Positions 11,128 through 24,085 of a DNA stretch of 64,000 bases are shown in pieces (positions within the stretch are counted from its first letter, which is position 1; each line of letters opens with the position of its first letter). A model generated the notes under the pieces. It worked only from the letters and a program-made list of their open reading frames with translations. It was not told where the DNA came from and made no database searches. The stretch spans positions 460,535,576 to 460,599,575 of the forward strand of contig CM077116.1 of NCBI GenBank assembly GCA_039619475.1. The letters are read 5' to 3'. The translations under genes were made by a program, and so were the position numbers. The stretch is from Icerya purchasi (lineage: Eukaryota > Arthropoda > Insecta > Hemiptera > Monophlebidae).

Positions 11128-14100
11128 CGTGAATATACTCAAACAATGTGTTCAAATAATAAACACAAGTAAGAATATGTTGTTGGAGAAAGTATATTAA
11201 AATAGTGGACGAAAATATCAGGCATGTGAATGTTAATATTGCCGGAATGTTTCGATCTAGTTGTCTCCGACATCCCATAATAAGGAAATATTTGTTTTTA
11301 AATTTGAATTTGCACTTGCAAATATTGGCGAGGTTCTTACAGCTTGAATGTGTTTAGTTGTATGTATCGCATTGCGCATGGCATAAAAAGTGTAAAGAAG
11401 AATCGGCTCTTCCTATTTTTTAATACTTCGGTTGTTTTGATATATTTATAATAAAATAGTAAGTGTTATTCTGATGAAGAATGTTTTTTATCATCTTAAA
11501 TGTTCAAAACGCGCACCGAACCTTCTTCCGTCACCTGTCTTTCGTCAACTGGCTATTTTATATTTCGTCGCGTAAGTAGGAAACGCGCACATTTTTAAAA
11601 GATATTTTACAAATGTATGCGCAGCTTAAATTTTTAATGCAACACCGATGTCGCGGTTACGAGACAGCGAGTTGATTAAACGCCGATGTTAGTAATGCAC
11701 GCAGAAGAGCTCCGAATGAAGTACAGAAAGTGCAGAAATACGGAGTTTGCCTAAGTGAATAAAATTATTTCATGTCGCGGTGTTATTAAAGATGTGTAAT
11801 TCGTTACGTAATAGGAAAGAGTGAAGTGAACGTGTGTAACATTATTACACATCATATTTGTTGTGTACATCTAGACATTACAACAACGATCGTATTTCTC
11901 AACGCGAACGTTTCGAAATATTCAAGTTTTTTTTATTTTCACTTTTTTCTCTTTTGATATTTTCAGTCTGCCTGTTGTACCCTTCGCTGAAAGTGTATAC
12001 AACATCGTTGTGTTTAGTAAAACTTTTAGTTTATTTTTACGTTTGAAGATGAGACTTACTTTCATTCAAAGTGTATGTAACGATGAACGGGAACAACCGA
12101 TATTGTGTTTCTCAAGATATCGATTAAAAACGAGAGATTACGTCATTTAATAAATAATCGAAATTTCATTATTGAATAATTCAAAAATAAAAAAAAGTGT
12201 ACATTTTCAGTCGGTTCTGAGATGCGTGCTTTTCCAAATACTGTATATAGTTCGTGTCTCAACGATACACAGAGAGAACGGATAACCGAATTTCCTTTTT
12301 ATGTATATTTCATATTTCCAAGTATTGCAGTTTTAAATGCACGCGAGGTTTTTGAAAACATCTGACGGAACTCAAAATATTCGAATTCAGTAAGTGCCGG
12401 AGATCGTTATTTCCTTGATGTATATTGGTCAGTACAGGAAACGTGTCGTCTATAGCTTTTGAATTTTTTTATTATTCCGCAAATTATTCATCAGGGATTC
12501 GTCGTTATCTTGCTTAACTGTGTTTCTTCTTTTCTTTTTAAATCGTAAAATTATCGTAAATTCCGTAATAAAAGAATGTCAAAAATGGAAGGAAGAGAAA
12601 AGAAGGCTAAACCACGTGAATTTTGTGCCGCGTAATAGACTTTAACGAAAGTCTCTACCTGCTAGGTAGCTAAATGTTTTCACTTTAGTCATTGATGAAA
12701 TGGTTTTCGTACAATTTATGACCTGTCTGCCACGGTGACTGGTTTTAATGTTATGTACTAAGCGAGTAATTGCTGTTTTGAATAGTGACGAAAAAAAGTA
12801 ATTACGACTTTTTGCAAAGTATTTCAAAAAAATAATTAAATGAAAAAGAACAAAAAACGAAAGACTCTTAACTGGTCTATAACAACCCACGTTTAATTTC
12901 TTGCATTTCACACGGGTTCAAATGTGAAATAGCTTTTCTTCATCCCCCCCATAAGAATGTGTTTATTTTTGAAAAATAACGGCGATTTCGTTGAGCGCTC
13001 TGCTCGAGGTTGTTCAAATATAATTTCAGAAGGTTAGCCCAAATTTGTTATCTCTTCGTATATTCTTAGTTGCGGAACTGGCTTTTTGTTCTTTATAGTT
13101 TGCATCTTTCTCTCTCTCTCTCTCGCTCGCTCATTTTTCATACATTATAGTAGAACTTTTTTCCTTATCATTTTTTACCCTTCTTCTTCCACCATTTCAA
13201 ATTTCCATTCTTATTATGTAATTGATATGCTCTCTGTAATTGCTTTTGGCCTTCTTTTTTCTTTTTTAATTGCCTTCGCGTCGCGCGGAAGTTTGATATC
13301 GTATTTACAAGGATCATTAGAGTTAGAAAAAGAATAAAAGTTCAGCTTTTGACGACTTCGTTACGTGGAATATTCCATTTGAATTTGATTTTATTATAAT
13401 TTCGGGGTTACTAGAGTTGTTTTCCCTAGAATTTTAATTAACTGCAATCATTTGGGGTGGTCTAATGTTTTTCTTCTTTTAATTCCTTAAAAATCACGTG
13501 ATATCAATAATTCGGTGCCATTGCTTACGAGCAAGCAATGTATGGGCCCGCTAAACATAATGTCCGTTTGCAGTTCCTTCCTCTCAGAAGGTCCTAGTAC
13601 AACGATTTAATATCAATAAAAGAATAAAAAACCTCATATCTGTAAACCAAAAAAAACGAAACGGCTCATTCTCGTAGGCAAAATATATTTTAATTCTCTT
13701 TTTTTTTTTTTTTCCATCGCCAGTCGAAGGCACTATACAAACTGCAGTTCGACCATCTGATCCTGAACGTCATATTAACGTATAAAGCGTAATAAAGGCC
13801 TAAAAAATTATCAGTTTAATCGTCTTAGTCTGTAACTGTTTACTCTATTTGAATAAAGTGTTTTTAGGTTTTATTACTAAATAAATAAATGAGAATATTG
13901 TTTAAAAAAAAAAAAATAAAAAATAAATTTTTCCCTTAAAAGATAAACGATTGATTGTGATTTCTGGACAAATTTTGAACGCTTCAAAAGTAATAAAAAA
14001 AGGGGGGGTGAAGTTGGTTAAAATGTATTTATGTGAAAAATATTTGGTTTAAAAAATTGTAAAAATATTTATCCCTCTGAAGAACTGTGTTTGCGGGCGT

Positions 14101-14185
14101 AATTCGTTCATTTTAATGACCTCAGCGGTTGTATCTCATAAATCGATACTTCACAAGATCCCAACTTGACTTTATAGCGCGCATG
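11121..14185. other. no gene seen
   Basis: About 3 kb of AT-rich sequence without recognisable coding potential. A perfect 8-bp hairpin (CATTGCTT at 13519-13526 with AAGCAATG at 13533-13540) and a CT microsatellite near 13110-13130 are the only structures noted. Confidence 0.5.
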
Positions 14186-14290
14186 TTTTATTTTTTTTTA
14201 AATTTGCGACGCGTCAACTACGAACATTAACCCAGCGTAAGTGAAATTTTTGAAAGTGCCGGTGTGCGGCAGCGGGAGTCCAACTTAATT
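14186..14290 (-). repeat. SINE-like 3' tail, copy 1 (minus)
   Basis: On the minus strand the sequence ends with CGCTGGGTTAATGTTCG, TAGTTGACGCGTC and an A-rich tail (the T-run at 14192-14200 on the plus strand). The block 14206-14257 is clearly similar to 58228-58278, where a polymerase III B box lies just upstream, and more distantly to segments at 43281-43320 and 56851-56880. Interpreted as the 3' part of a tRNA-derived SINE or its partner LINE. Confidence 0.65.
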
Positions 14291-16200
14291 CTAGCCGAAC
14301 GGAACACCGCCATTTTTGACGCGTAGCAATACACAAAAATCTTCTAAACAAAATACGCGGGATGGAAAATTTCAGTTAATTTTCTATGTAATCGTAGTAA
14401 GTTTTACATTAAAAATTTTTGCAGTTATTAAATTTTTTTAGCTGAAATTATGTTTTTTTTTTATCTAGTAAAAATCTATTAAAAGTGTGCTGTTTTAAAA
14501 ATTATAAAGGGAAATTTTTATTTAGTCGACCAATTTTTCTAAAAATTCCTATTAAAATGACTCGCTAAATAAATATATTTCTGTTTTTTGTAAGAGGTGC
14601 GCTGATGTTTGTTTTTTTCTTCCTTTTTGATACGGATACGTCTTATGGCTAAGTCTAAAATTTTTTTCGTTACGAAGAAATGCCACGAAATTTTATAACG
14701 ATTTTCATTTCAAACCAATCTCGGTAGCTGGGAAAGTGTCAATTTTCCGCAGTAAATATTTTATTCAATTAGTGTTTTACTAAAACGAAACATTTAGTCA
14801 CATCACAGTCTCTTGCGCGAGAAAAATTTTAGAGCCGCTATGACCAAGACTGAATCTGGATAATACGAATCCGAAATGGTGACATCAACAAGACACCTTA
14901 TTATTTCATTCTCCTGAATAGGAGTTCCTAACCGGGGATACTTGCATCAATTAGGGGCGAGAAAATATTGTTTTAATTAGATGCAATTTTGGTCCCCCCA
15001 CATCATCTAAGATTTAGCAAAATGACAAGATAGTCGAATTTATGACGGCTACGATTTTTATCATTTTATTTAGATTTTAATTTTTCATTCCCCTTTTTAT
15101 ATTTTTTGTGATTAGTAAATACGTACTGTTGCGGATAATTTAATTTCATACATGCATACATACATACTATATATATGTTTGAGTGTGTACCTATATATAA
15201 CTCTGTCCTTTTGGGCTTCGCAATGGAGCAAGTCCCTTCACCCCCAATTTTTTTTCTTTTAAACTTCGGTTAGAAAAATCGTTTTTGATTGACTACATCA
15301 TTCTTACCCGTCTTTTATTTTTTAAAAAATTTTAACAAGTAACGGGACATAATCATGAGACAAGAAACATAGTGTACTTCGGGTTAAGAATGGCGTTCAT
15401 TAATATACATTCACACACACACATATATATATATGTATATATTTATTTTTAAAATAAAATAAACAGTAAACTATGAATTAACCAAAACTGAGAACATTTT
15501 ATCAACATTTAGCTGAATAATTGACTAAATCATGAAAACAAAATAACTTTTATGATTTAATAAAAATGTAAACCCTTTTTAACTTCAATTACTTTTCTAA
15601 AACGCGAACAACTCATTTTTATTATGAGAATAATGTTTTTCGTAAAGGAAGCGATAGTTAAGTTTTTTCGGGTGAGAAATGTAAGAAAAGTTGGCAAAAG
15701 TTTACTGTAGAAAATTAAGGGGATAACATTCTTCAGTACTCAAACGATTTGCTACTGGAGTTGAAGATCGATCGAAATTAAATATTTTCAAAACTCCATT
15801 GCCAGCCTTTTGTTCAGAAGGCTTTTTGCAATTCGTTCGGTCCCCCCCCCCCCTCGTTTTTTTAAAAATCAAATAAATCAAAATTATTATAAGTTATTCC
15901 ATTTTTTCCACGTATAATCGTTAGCTGTAAATTTAAAATTACGCCAAGTGAGATGATGTTGTGGTTTACACTTGGAAAATCGTATCTGTTCCGCCGGGCC
16001 AAGGTGATTACCGCTAACGATGCGATAGCGCAAAAGAACTTTTGCAAAAACATATTTAGGGAAGTGAATTGTGTATGTATATTTGTATTTTTTTCGTTTT
16101 TTTCGTTTTTTTCGTTTTTTTTTTTTTTTATCGTTCTTCTTCTTCCTAGACTATTCAGTCGGCTGATTGTTCGGAAACTAAAAAATAAACAACTTGTGCT
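14291..16200. other. no gene seen
   Basis: AT-rich sequence with a short TA/CATA-rich patch at 15140-15190 and another at 15412-15440, a C-run at 15842-15853 and a repeated TTTTTCG stretch at 16088-16130. No recognisable coding sequence. Confidence 0.5.
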
Positions 16201-16800
16201 GGTAGTTGTAGCGTAATTCGGAATGTGAATAATGGGTGTATGGTGGCGTGCGTGTGGCCTTGAAATAATCGGCCGCTATGATAGCGAAACGCGGCAGACG
16301 ACTTTGCGTATCGTTCGACGCAACACCGCTGCGCGCCCGCGTCCTTCCGCAATATTTACCGTCCGATTGGTTTATTCGGCTGAGCGAACGGTGCGGTACA
16401 AGCGCCGTTATTTTACTAGCTTGTTCGACGTCGGCGGAGAATGTTGCTCGGAGTAGTGTGACTGACGTTGACGATTATCGTAACGTTTTTTTTAGTGTGC
16501 TGTCTGCGTTACGATATCTGTCGGCGGGCTTGCTTGATGGGACAACAATGTGTTACGTTGAAGAGTGTAGACACGATTTTCGGATTTTACACAGTACTAA
16601 CCCAGAATTTTCACTAAATTCCTTATCGCAGGGCACAATGACAAGTCTGGTCCCGCCTCTCAACTCTATGCTTTTTTTGTACACACTTTACAGGTTGTTC
16701 TTATTAAGCGTAGTTATTTTGCATCTATACACATGTACGATTTTAAAGGTCACGCTAACGCGTTCGAGCTATTATTTTGAAAATAAATAAGATGCTGGTC
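16201..16800 (+). other. CpG-rich patch with an unrecognised 170-codon open frame
   Basis: From about 16230 to 16530 the sequence is markedly richer in CpG than its surroundings. A plus-strand frame, 16278-16790, spans it. Its first half is Arg/Ala/Ser-rich, as expected from a GC-rich shadow frame, and its second half has a hydrophobic stretch near residues 130-155. I recognise no domain, and no splice or translation signals single it out. It may mark a promoter or 5' exon of an unseen host gene, or nothing at all. Confidence 0.2.
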
Positions 16801-18187
16801 GCTAAACCATCGTTCTTAGCATGCGTGTTCCAGTGTCAACTGTTCCCGGATCTGAAGGGGAAAATTTTGATAGTTACACGATTGTAACACATCTCTGATT
16901 AGAGTTACCACGTCCAGCCTGACTGTAAACAAATGCGTGGAAAGTGTTGCCATTTTTCGACTGGGGGGGGGGGGGGTAATACCGTAGGAGGAAGGGCTAT
17001 TTATTTACACTTATTATCTGTCTTCGTGTTTTTGTCTGGCGGTATAAGAAGATGGAATTTTTCGGCGGTGTTGAGTTTTAATTTTAAAGCCAGACTTCGT
17101 CGATGTGTTATATTATTATCGATTTGAACGGGAAAGAATAAAAGATTGCGTCGAATTTTGAAGCAGGGCTTTTTGTTTCTCTTTACGGAACGTTTTGCTG
17201 CTCGAATACAGATTGATGAAACGAAATTGGTGTATATGAAATCGGTGAACGGCGCATGAAGAAACATTGAAATATATTAATGGAGACTGCTGACACTTTT
17301 ACACAGGGTACTTTGTTCGAGAGAAATTAATAATTATGCCAGCCGTTTTAAATTAAATATAACTGATTTTTCTTGTAAGAATTAGATAATTACGTACATG
17401 CAGAGGAATAATTTATTTTATTCATTTCAATTTATTTTAATTTATTTTTTGTGGAATTATATAGCATGCATAGACACATCTATCGCATGTTGCCCAACTA
17501 TACCCTTTTGACGGCTTGCATTCTGATCTTCCTTTATTGCAACGTTTGACGTTAGAGTTTATTTTGCCCTCAGGTGTATGCTACCGCAGAATTTGGAGCT
17601 TCACGATTTTTTTTTGATAATTATTGTTATTATTATTTCGATTAAATCCACTGGTTGCTTTTTTGGATGTCAAATAACGACCTACGTAAATTTTTCTTTA
17701 ACGACGAACCGTTGAAAAATAATCGATTTATATACGAATATCACGAGTGATAGAGATTAATATAAACATAAAATAAATCGCTACGTGTCAGTGTAGTGCC
17801 AGCAAGATGATTCGAAAGCAGCAGCACTGAGGGATTTCGTTATATTTTGATTCGGGGAAACGAATTATACGTCCGATACTCGGACTTTGTAACATCAAAA
17901 GCTGTTAATCCGCAATCATTCCTCGAGACAATCTGGCCTTTTTCCTGACTACGGCAAACCGTTGGATTTACGAGCGATGAAAACGGCTGTCTGGTAACTG
18001 GATGAACAGTCAAATCTCAATCCCATTTTACCGAAGGAGAAAAACTAGCAGGACATGCCCGAGAAGTCCCTTGACGCGCATCGGTTCTGATGATCCAATT
18101 ACCTCTCACCGGACATCCCAGCGTACACACACATATACGTACATCTTCCCTCCCGAAACTTGCTTAATATTTCATTTATTAAATTTA
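16801..18187. other. no gene seen
   Basis: Contains a 14-base G run at 16963-16976. Otherwise AT-rich sequence without recognisable features up to the mariner derivative. Confidence 0.5.
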
Positions 18188-19072
18188 GGTCGGTACAAAA
18201 AGTTCCCGGACTGCCGCTATAAAATCCGTACTAGTGGCGAGATTTGTTTGAAATTCACGATATTTATACTTCAGTGTTATGAGAAAAGACGACGAAAGTT
18301 TCAGGTCGCTACCTGCATCAGTTTACTCAGGAGACCGCCAGTTGTGAGTAAATCTGTGTGTACTGTGTCACGTTTGCGATAATGGAACAAAGAGCCGCGA
18401 TTAAATTTTGTTTTTTGTGTGGTAATTCGTTTTGTGCTGGGATCAAGACTCATCGGCGGTAATGATCGTCTTTAAAAAAATCGAGTCCATATCGGCGGCT
18501 TCAATGAGAGTCTCGCTCGCTTTCAGGCTCTGTTCTTTTTGTTCGGCATAAGGAAATGTGGTACGAACCTGGCTCACAGCTTCTTTTTATCGAGAACATT
18601 GATAAGAATATTATGAACGGACATGGTACTCACGTTTAGTTCATTTGCGATGAACCGACACGTCACTCGCCGATTTTCAGCAAGTACACAGCTTGCTCAC
18701 GAGCCACGTTTTCGTCGGTAGTCGTCCTGCTCGGTTGTCCTTCGCGTGGACCGTTTTCCAACGAGCTCCATCCACTTTTAAATCGGCGATACAAAACACT
18801 TTGTACGGCATAACATCCTTGTATGCGTTTTTCATTAAATTGTACACGTTTCTGATGCACACAAAAAACAAAATTTAATCGCGGCTCTTTGTTCCATTAT
18901 CGCAAACACGACACAGTACACACAACTGGCGGTCTCCTGAGTAAACTAATGTTAGCGACCTGAAACTTTCGTCATCTATTCTCACAACATTGAAAAGTAC
19001 TGTGAATTTCAAACAAATCGCGCCACTAGTACGGATTTTATAGCGGTAGTCCGGGAACTATTTTTACCGACC
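18188..19072. mobile_element. mariner-derived foldback with 215-234-bp inverted arms
   Basis: The left arm (18188-18421) and right arm (18858-19072) are inverted copies of one another, with high identity apart from a few short indels, including an extra GAGTAAATCT in the left arm. Both begin GGTCGGTA and include AGTTCCCGGACT and TATAAAATCCGTACTAGTGGC. Each arm contains not only a terminal repeat but also the 5' UTR and the first codons of a mariner transposase. The two ATG codons (18382-18384 plus, 18895-18897 minus) therefore face each other. The centre holds the N-terminal half of one transposase copy on the minus strand. The true 3' end of the transposon is absent. I could not confirm a TA target duplication. 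Confidence 0.88.
18443..18897 (-). pseudogene. mariner transposase, N-terminal half, broken
   Basis: On the minus strand the reading begins MEQRAAIKFCFL, a typical mariner start. After a frameshift it continues with VLYRRFKSGWSSLENGPREG and RTTTDENVA, matching the family's helix-turn-helix linker (FxWHKRFKEGRxSVEDxPRxGRPxTxxTDENV). Then come FIANELNVSTMSVHNIL, matching the second helix-turn-helix, and, after more breaks, EQKEQSLKASETLIEAADMD and TIITADES. The last is the first catalytic Asp block (TGDESW in the family). The expected Trp is a stop (TGA, read from 18443-18445). Coding sequence ends within a few codons at the junction with the inverted left arm, so the second and third catalytic Asp are missing. 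Confidence 0.85.
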
Positions 19073-19420
19073 AGCATGAAGATATCATGGACAAGGAAGA
19101 TCACGAATGACGACAAATGGCAAACACAGAGAGACAAATCTGTGATGAAATAAAACGAAGAAAATCCAGCTATTTCGGTCACGTTATCAGAGGGAAGCAA
19201 TACGCCAAATTATTACGCCTAATTATACAAGGAAAGATTATGGGAAAAAGAGGGCGAGGAAGAATCACATCATACGAGCATGGATCGATAAAATAACAAT
19301 AAGAGGATTGTTGGACGGAGCAGCCAAACATGAGATATGATATTTCGCCAACAAATAATCGTTAATGCGCACATATCTAGATATGACACGAGAAGAAGAA
19401 GAAGAAAAATATATACACAT
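19073..19420 (+). mobile_element. RTE-type LINE 3' fragment with GAA-repeat tail
   Basis: Translation starts with KISWTRKITND, then after a frameshift gives DEIKRRKSSYFGHVIRGKQY and LIIQGKIMGKRGRG. This matches the conserved C-terminal region of RTE-like reverse transcriptases (RISWTxxxTNEEV, IKRRKLxYxGHVxR, IxxGKIEGKRxRGR). Further stops and frameshifts follow. The fragment ends in GAAGAAGAAGAAGAA at 19391-19405. Short microsatellite tails instead of poly-A are typical of RTE elements. It directly abuts the mariner derivative on its 5' side. Confidence 0.8.
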
Positions 19421-22400
19421 ATATTTGTTCCGAAACCGATAACAGCTAGCTTTACAAACGCTTTTCAGGCATTTTGTACAATGATATCATGTCGAAATTA
19501 ACACTCGGACAAATTTGAAAAAGAAACGATCGTCCGCCATTACGTTGCTAAGAAGGATACCGTTAGAAAGGAATTTATGGTATCCTATCTTTGTATTAAA
19601 AGAAGAAATCAGCTGTTTATGGCGCGATATTCTGCTGATTTAGCTGAAAACTTTTTTAGACGACCACATTGTAGTTTTAGGCAGCTGTGTTTCATTCGAG
19701 TAAAATCTGCTTTCATTCTCATTGCTGAAAATATAGAAAAATTGTCACTCGCGCTAGATTAAGTTGACCCCCCCCCCCCCCCCTAACAACAACAACAAAG
19801 TAAAATGTTTTTCCGTCAGCAAAATGCAGGGACATTGAAAATTAAGGTAAACTTTTTACACTGACACTATTTTCAGAAAATACTAGTGTTTGGTTGCAGG
19901 ATTTGTTGAATTAGATTAGTGCTATAATTTTAGAAACTTTAAGGCGACCGCAGAGAGGCACAATTTTTTAATTAGTAAACCAAAAAAAATTTATTTTTAT
20001 TTTTTAGTTGTTGGTGTGCGAAGAGTAATAGAGGCCGAATCAGGATCGGGCTCATTAAAATTACCCGGGTATATTAAATACCAGAATATCTGGTTCGACT
20101 AGAGATTGTAAAAGCGTATAAAACATTTTCTATAAACTCAACGGTCGCGCTGGTGTGGAGCTTGTTATGATATATTATCTCGGGGTTAATTTTTCAACTT
20201 TCTTTCAGGGTTACCTGGCAGTTCGGTATGAAGAAAGAGAAAAAAACGCGAAACTCGCAAGCCGAGGTCTTCTGCTAGAAAAATATATCAAGTCCGTTAT
20301 CGTTTACACTAAATAACGTGTGCGAATGCAACTTCTACGGTTGAAAGATCCATGTTGAAAGCCCTATCGATAACTACAGTTTCATTTCTCTGTGAACGTC
20401 CGTTATATGGCTATAATTGGGTGTCCTGCACCCCCAAAAATTAAAAATTACCTTTTTGGTCATCTACCCCTTCCGTGACTACGCTAAAAAATGAAGTAAA
20501 AAAAATTAGTTTGTAATAGTAGAATCGTTAACACGTTAATTGCTTTTAACTGGTTATCGTATGGTATTTCTGTACAGACAAATTTTTCAATATCTCTAGC
20601 AACGACGATTTTTTTCTCTGTTTATAGCGGGTTTTGATAAATACGATTTTGTAAAAATAACAATTTCCTCAATGTATTAAATTACGGTAATTTCTTCCAC
20701 GATAAAAAGTTATAATATTTGCCCACAAACACATTTGCGACGGTGTATCATATTGAACAGAGCCGGTTACGAACTAGATTTTAATTAATAGCATTTGGCA
20801 ATTAATATATTAAAAATAGTATACGGTTTTCAAAATTAAAAATTTATCAACAGCTTATAACGAGGTAGGATAGCAATAAGCGATTCTTTCGATATAAAAA
20901 AGTGATCATCGTATCCCAAAAGTTATTAATTTTGCCACGAATGTTTTTTTTTTACCGTTGGCTGGTCTACGAAAGCGGTTTTTTCCCCTATGTTTGCATT
21001 GAGAGTTTTTATCAATGTGTTTAGCCTTTCCTGTTATTAATTGCGCGTTAATTCCGAATTCGGACCAAATTCCGAATATTTGTTGATCGTCGTAGGACCT
21101 AATTTCAAAATATAGCGTTATACACGCGCTCCAAATCCGATTCCTCTTTTGCCTACGGATTTGCGCTTTTACAAATCTGTCCTTTCTAAACTCTACACCT
21201 TTTAGTCGGTCTCTTAAAACCTACTCACTTCCTCCAATAAATTTCATTAATTTTAAAATACGCCTCTGTCTACGAGGAAAAGATGTTACGGGCTGCACAA
21301 TAATCGGTTCGTACCTTTTTCAAAAATTTACCAGAAAGATCCCTGTTTTCGCTTTTCACATCTCGTTCTCGCTTTATGCCGTTTGCCCCGTTTGATTCTT
21401 ATTTTTCTTTTTCGATTTCTTTTTTTCTCCCGCATCAATCACAGATCCCCCCGCTGTCGTAATCTGAATACAAATTCCATAATCAAATTCCTTACGTGTT
21501 GACTGAGAGCGATGCTGCAGCTCTATTTAATTTTTCGCGGTTTTTTTCGTCGTCCTTCCACCTGCTCTAAACCTCTCTCTCTCTCTCAATCTACTTTTCC
21601 TAATCGTCTTTTTTCGAAATTATTCGATTATTCCGAACACTCTATCGGCCTCTCAGTTTTCGTTTCTGATTCCTGCATATACTTCCTGTATTGTTCGCGG
21701 ATACACTTTTGTTTGTCTTCCGAATTTCCTTAATGCATATTTCCTTACCCGTACGAGCATCATCGAAACCAATGAATTATTTTAAAACACGGGCTATTTC
21801 TCCTTAGCGCTTCTGTATTTCAACAAAATTCCTAATTCGAAAATAAATAAATCGCTAAATTTCGGTTTTAAAGCCTTCTCTATTCAGCGTGGATTTCCTC
21901 GCGATTTTTGTTCCTTCAAGTTTTTTAATTCATCCATTTACACTGATTAATTTTTCTATTCACGTGCGCATTTGAAGTGGTGAACCGGCAACTGATAGTT
22001 CAATAATGATGGCAATATTTTTTTAATTTTCGCAAATGTGCAGACCGTACGACTAATAATGATTCGAACTGATTTTTAATACACTGTCTCATTGGCGATT
22101 ATAATTATTTGCAGGCGTTATCAATAAAAATGAGCCAAAACAGTCTGAAGAGGAGGTTGCGACCGAAAAAGGGTTCAACGTCTGCACATAAGCCGAATGG
22201 ACATTAATGACTGAACAGGGTGGCGTATCGCTCTTGGATATCTAGTCTGAAATCGGGTTTCAAAAAATTCGAGTTCTCGCCCAGTTGTCCTTGAGTTTAG
22301 TACATTATGAAAAGCTAAATTCGGTAATGACACCTTATCAAAAGGTAGAACGGCATTTTCACCTGTACTCAACTGCGTAGACTAGTCTGCATGACCGTAA

Positions 22401-22600
22401 GATCGGTAGCTAAATATCATTAAATCATTATTAGATCGTTTCCCTCGACATGTAGATAAGTTATTTCCCCATAAATATCGGAAAAATTCTGCACGATGAT
22501 CTTCAGCGATTTTTGGTTCTATATATGTATTTGCCGATGCTGTGGGAAACCGCGAAAAGTCTAATTATGCAGAAAAGGCAAAACGAACTCGATTTATTCA
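19421..22600. other. no gene seen
   Basis: AT-rich sequence with a 16-base C run at 19768-19783 and pyrimidine-rich stretches near 21340-21600. The frames at 21512-21733 and 22175-22372 are unfamiliar. I see no repeat homologous to other parts of the window. Confidence 0.45.
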
Positions 22601-23830
22601 ATGTTACGCAAAGAAACTAACGCGCCGCCGCATCGGAGAACAATAATATTTTCAGTGTACCAAAGGGCAGCAGCGCGCTAGTCGGAAGAAACATTTTAAA
22701 GCCAAAAACGGAAACATTAAAATGTTGTACTTGTGCCCTTTGTGTTTTTCGTGCCCAATAGTCTTCCGAAATGAAATTCGGCAGACTTTTCTTAAACAAT
22801 AACGGCAGCCGCTGTGGAGAGGTAAATTCGCAATTTTAACTTTAGCATAACAGGGAGACTCTTCAGTGGCGAACACCGGTAAAGCCAAAGTAGAGCTTAT
22901 TCGGAAAATCGGAAATGACCTGTTTTCGAAATGGCTGGTTAGTTCGAATGCGGCCGAATTCGTTGGGACCTGGCCATTCTTTCGACGCGCTCCAAGTGTA
23001 AACAAAACAACACGCGTACGAAACAAAAAAGCGCCAAACGACCGATAATTCACAACTCCAACATGTTACGTCGTCGTTGCTGACGACGGTTAATTTTGCA
23101 ACGGCTCTGCATATTTCACGAGCCGTGCTCGTAAAATAATCTTTACCTATCGCCTTTCATTCTTCACTTCCTATCATTATCAGTATTATCAGCGTTATCA
23201 TCATTATCAGTGTTGCCATCATTATCATCATTGTCCGCATTATCATCGTCGTCAGCGACGCGCGTACCACCTTATTAATATATTTTTTCTCCCTGCCGCC
23301 GTATCACGTCACCGATTCGCGGAGTTAGCATCGTTCGACCACCCCTGTCACCGACCCGATACAAAAACGAAATTAAAATGCACCTTATATATAAATTAAC
23401 GAAATAGGCGTGTGCGTGGACCGGTTCGATGTGAGCGTGAAAATGTCACGGCAGCGGTCGGAGCGGTTTAGGCGGGAACGTGCTCGTGTTTGCGAATATG
23501 TGTAAAAAGAGGCTCAACTCGATACACATTGTGAAGGTCATGATTGCTTCTCCCGGCCGCCCGTTCGGTTGATGTACTTCGTTTCCCGCCAATTGCCATT
23601 CGTTCTCGCCGCGGTTCGTGCCCGGCTGTTCGACCGCGAGTGCGCCGGTGCCCTTCAAATGCCCTTCGATTGAGCCTTCCCGCCAATCGTGCATCAACGC
23701 CCCGCCGGACAGTGATGCAGCGTGCGCGAACGCGAATGCGCGCGCTCAACATCCTCCGAGCGATTTAATTTTTTCGGTCATTTCGGTGTAATATGACAAA
23801 GTTACACATCTCTTTACACAGCCCAGCGTG
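22601..23830. other. GC/CpG-richer interval, possible promoter or 5' exon region
   Basis: Base composition rises from about 22620, with the strongest CpG enrichment at roughly 23530-23770. Overlapping open frames on both strands (for example 22652-23053 and 23468-23752, both minus) are Arg-rich, as expected from CpG content, and match no family. An imperfect ATCATT-type repeat lies at 23168-23262. If a host gene starts anywhere in this window, this is one of the likelier places, but nothing proves it. Confidence 0.25.
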
Positions 23831-23878
23831 CGCTGCGGCCAAGTGTTTTTTTTTTTTTTGTCCTTTTCTTGTTGTGTT

Positions 23879-23942
23879 TTTATCATTATTATCATTATTA
23901 TCATTATCATTATTATCATTATTATTATTATTATTATTATTA

Positions 23943-24030
<88 letters not shown>

Positions 24031-24085
24031 CATCATTATTATATTATTATTATTATTATTATTATTATTACTGTTATTGTTATTA
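23879..24085. repeat. long TTA/TCA triplet microsatellite
   Basis: About 200 bp of almost pure TTA repeat with interspersed TCA units (TTATCATTATTA), ending in TTACTGTTATTGTTATTAATG. The poly-Ile, poly-Leu and poly-Tyr open frames across it are artefacts of the repeat. Confidence 0.97.

Noticed and set aside
16278..16790. 170-codon open frame in a CpG-rich patch
   Set aside because: Long frames are expected by chance in CpG-rich DNA because stops are rare there; the translation is unfamiliar. Noted only as a low-confidence interval.
22652..23053. 133-codon minus-strand frame with several Cys and His
   Set aside because: Cys/His spacing does not fit THAP, zinc-finger or other domains that I know.
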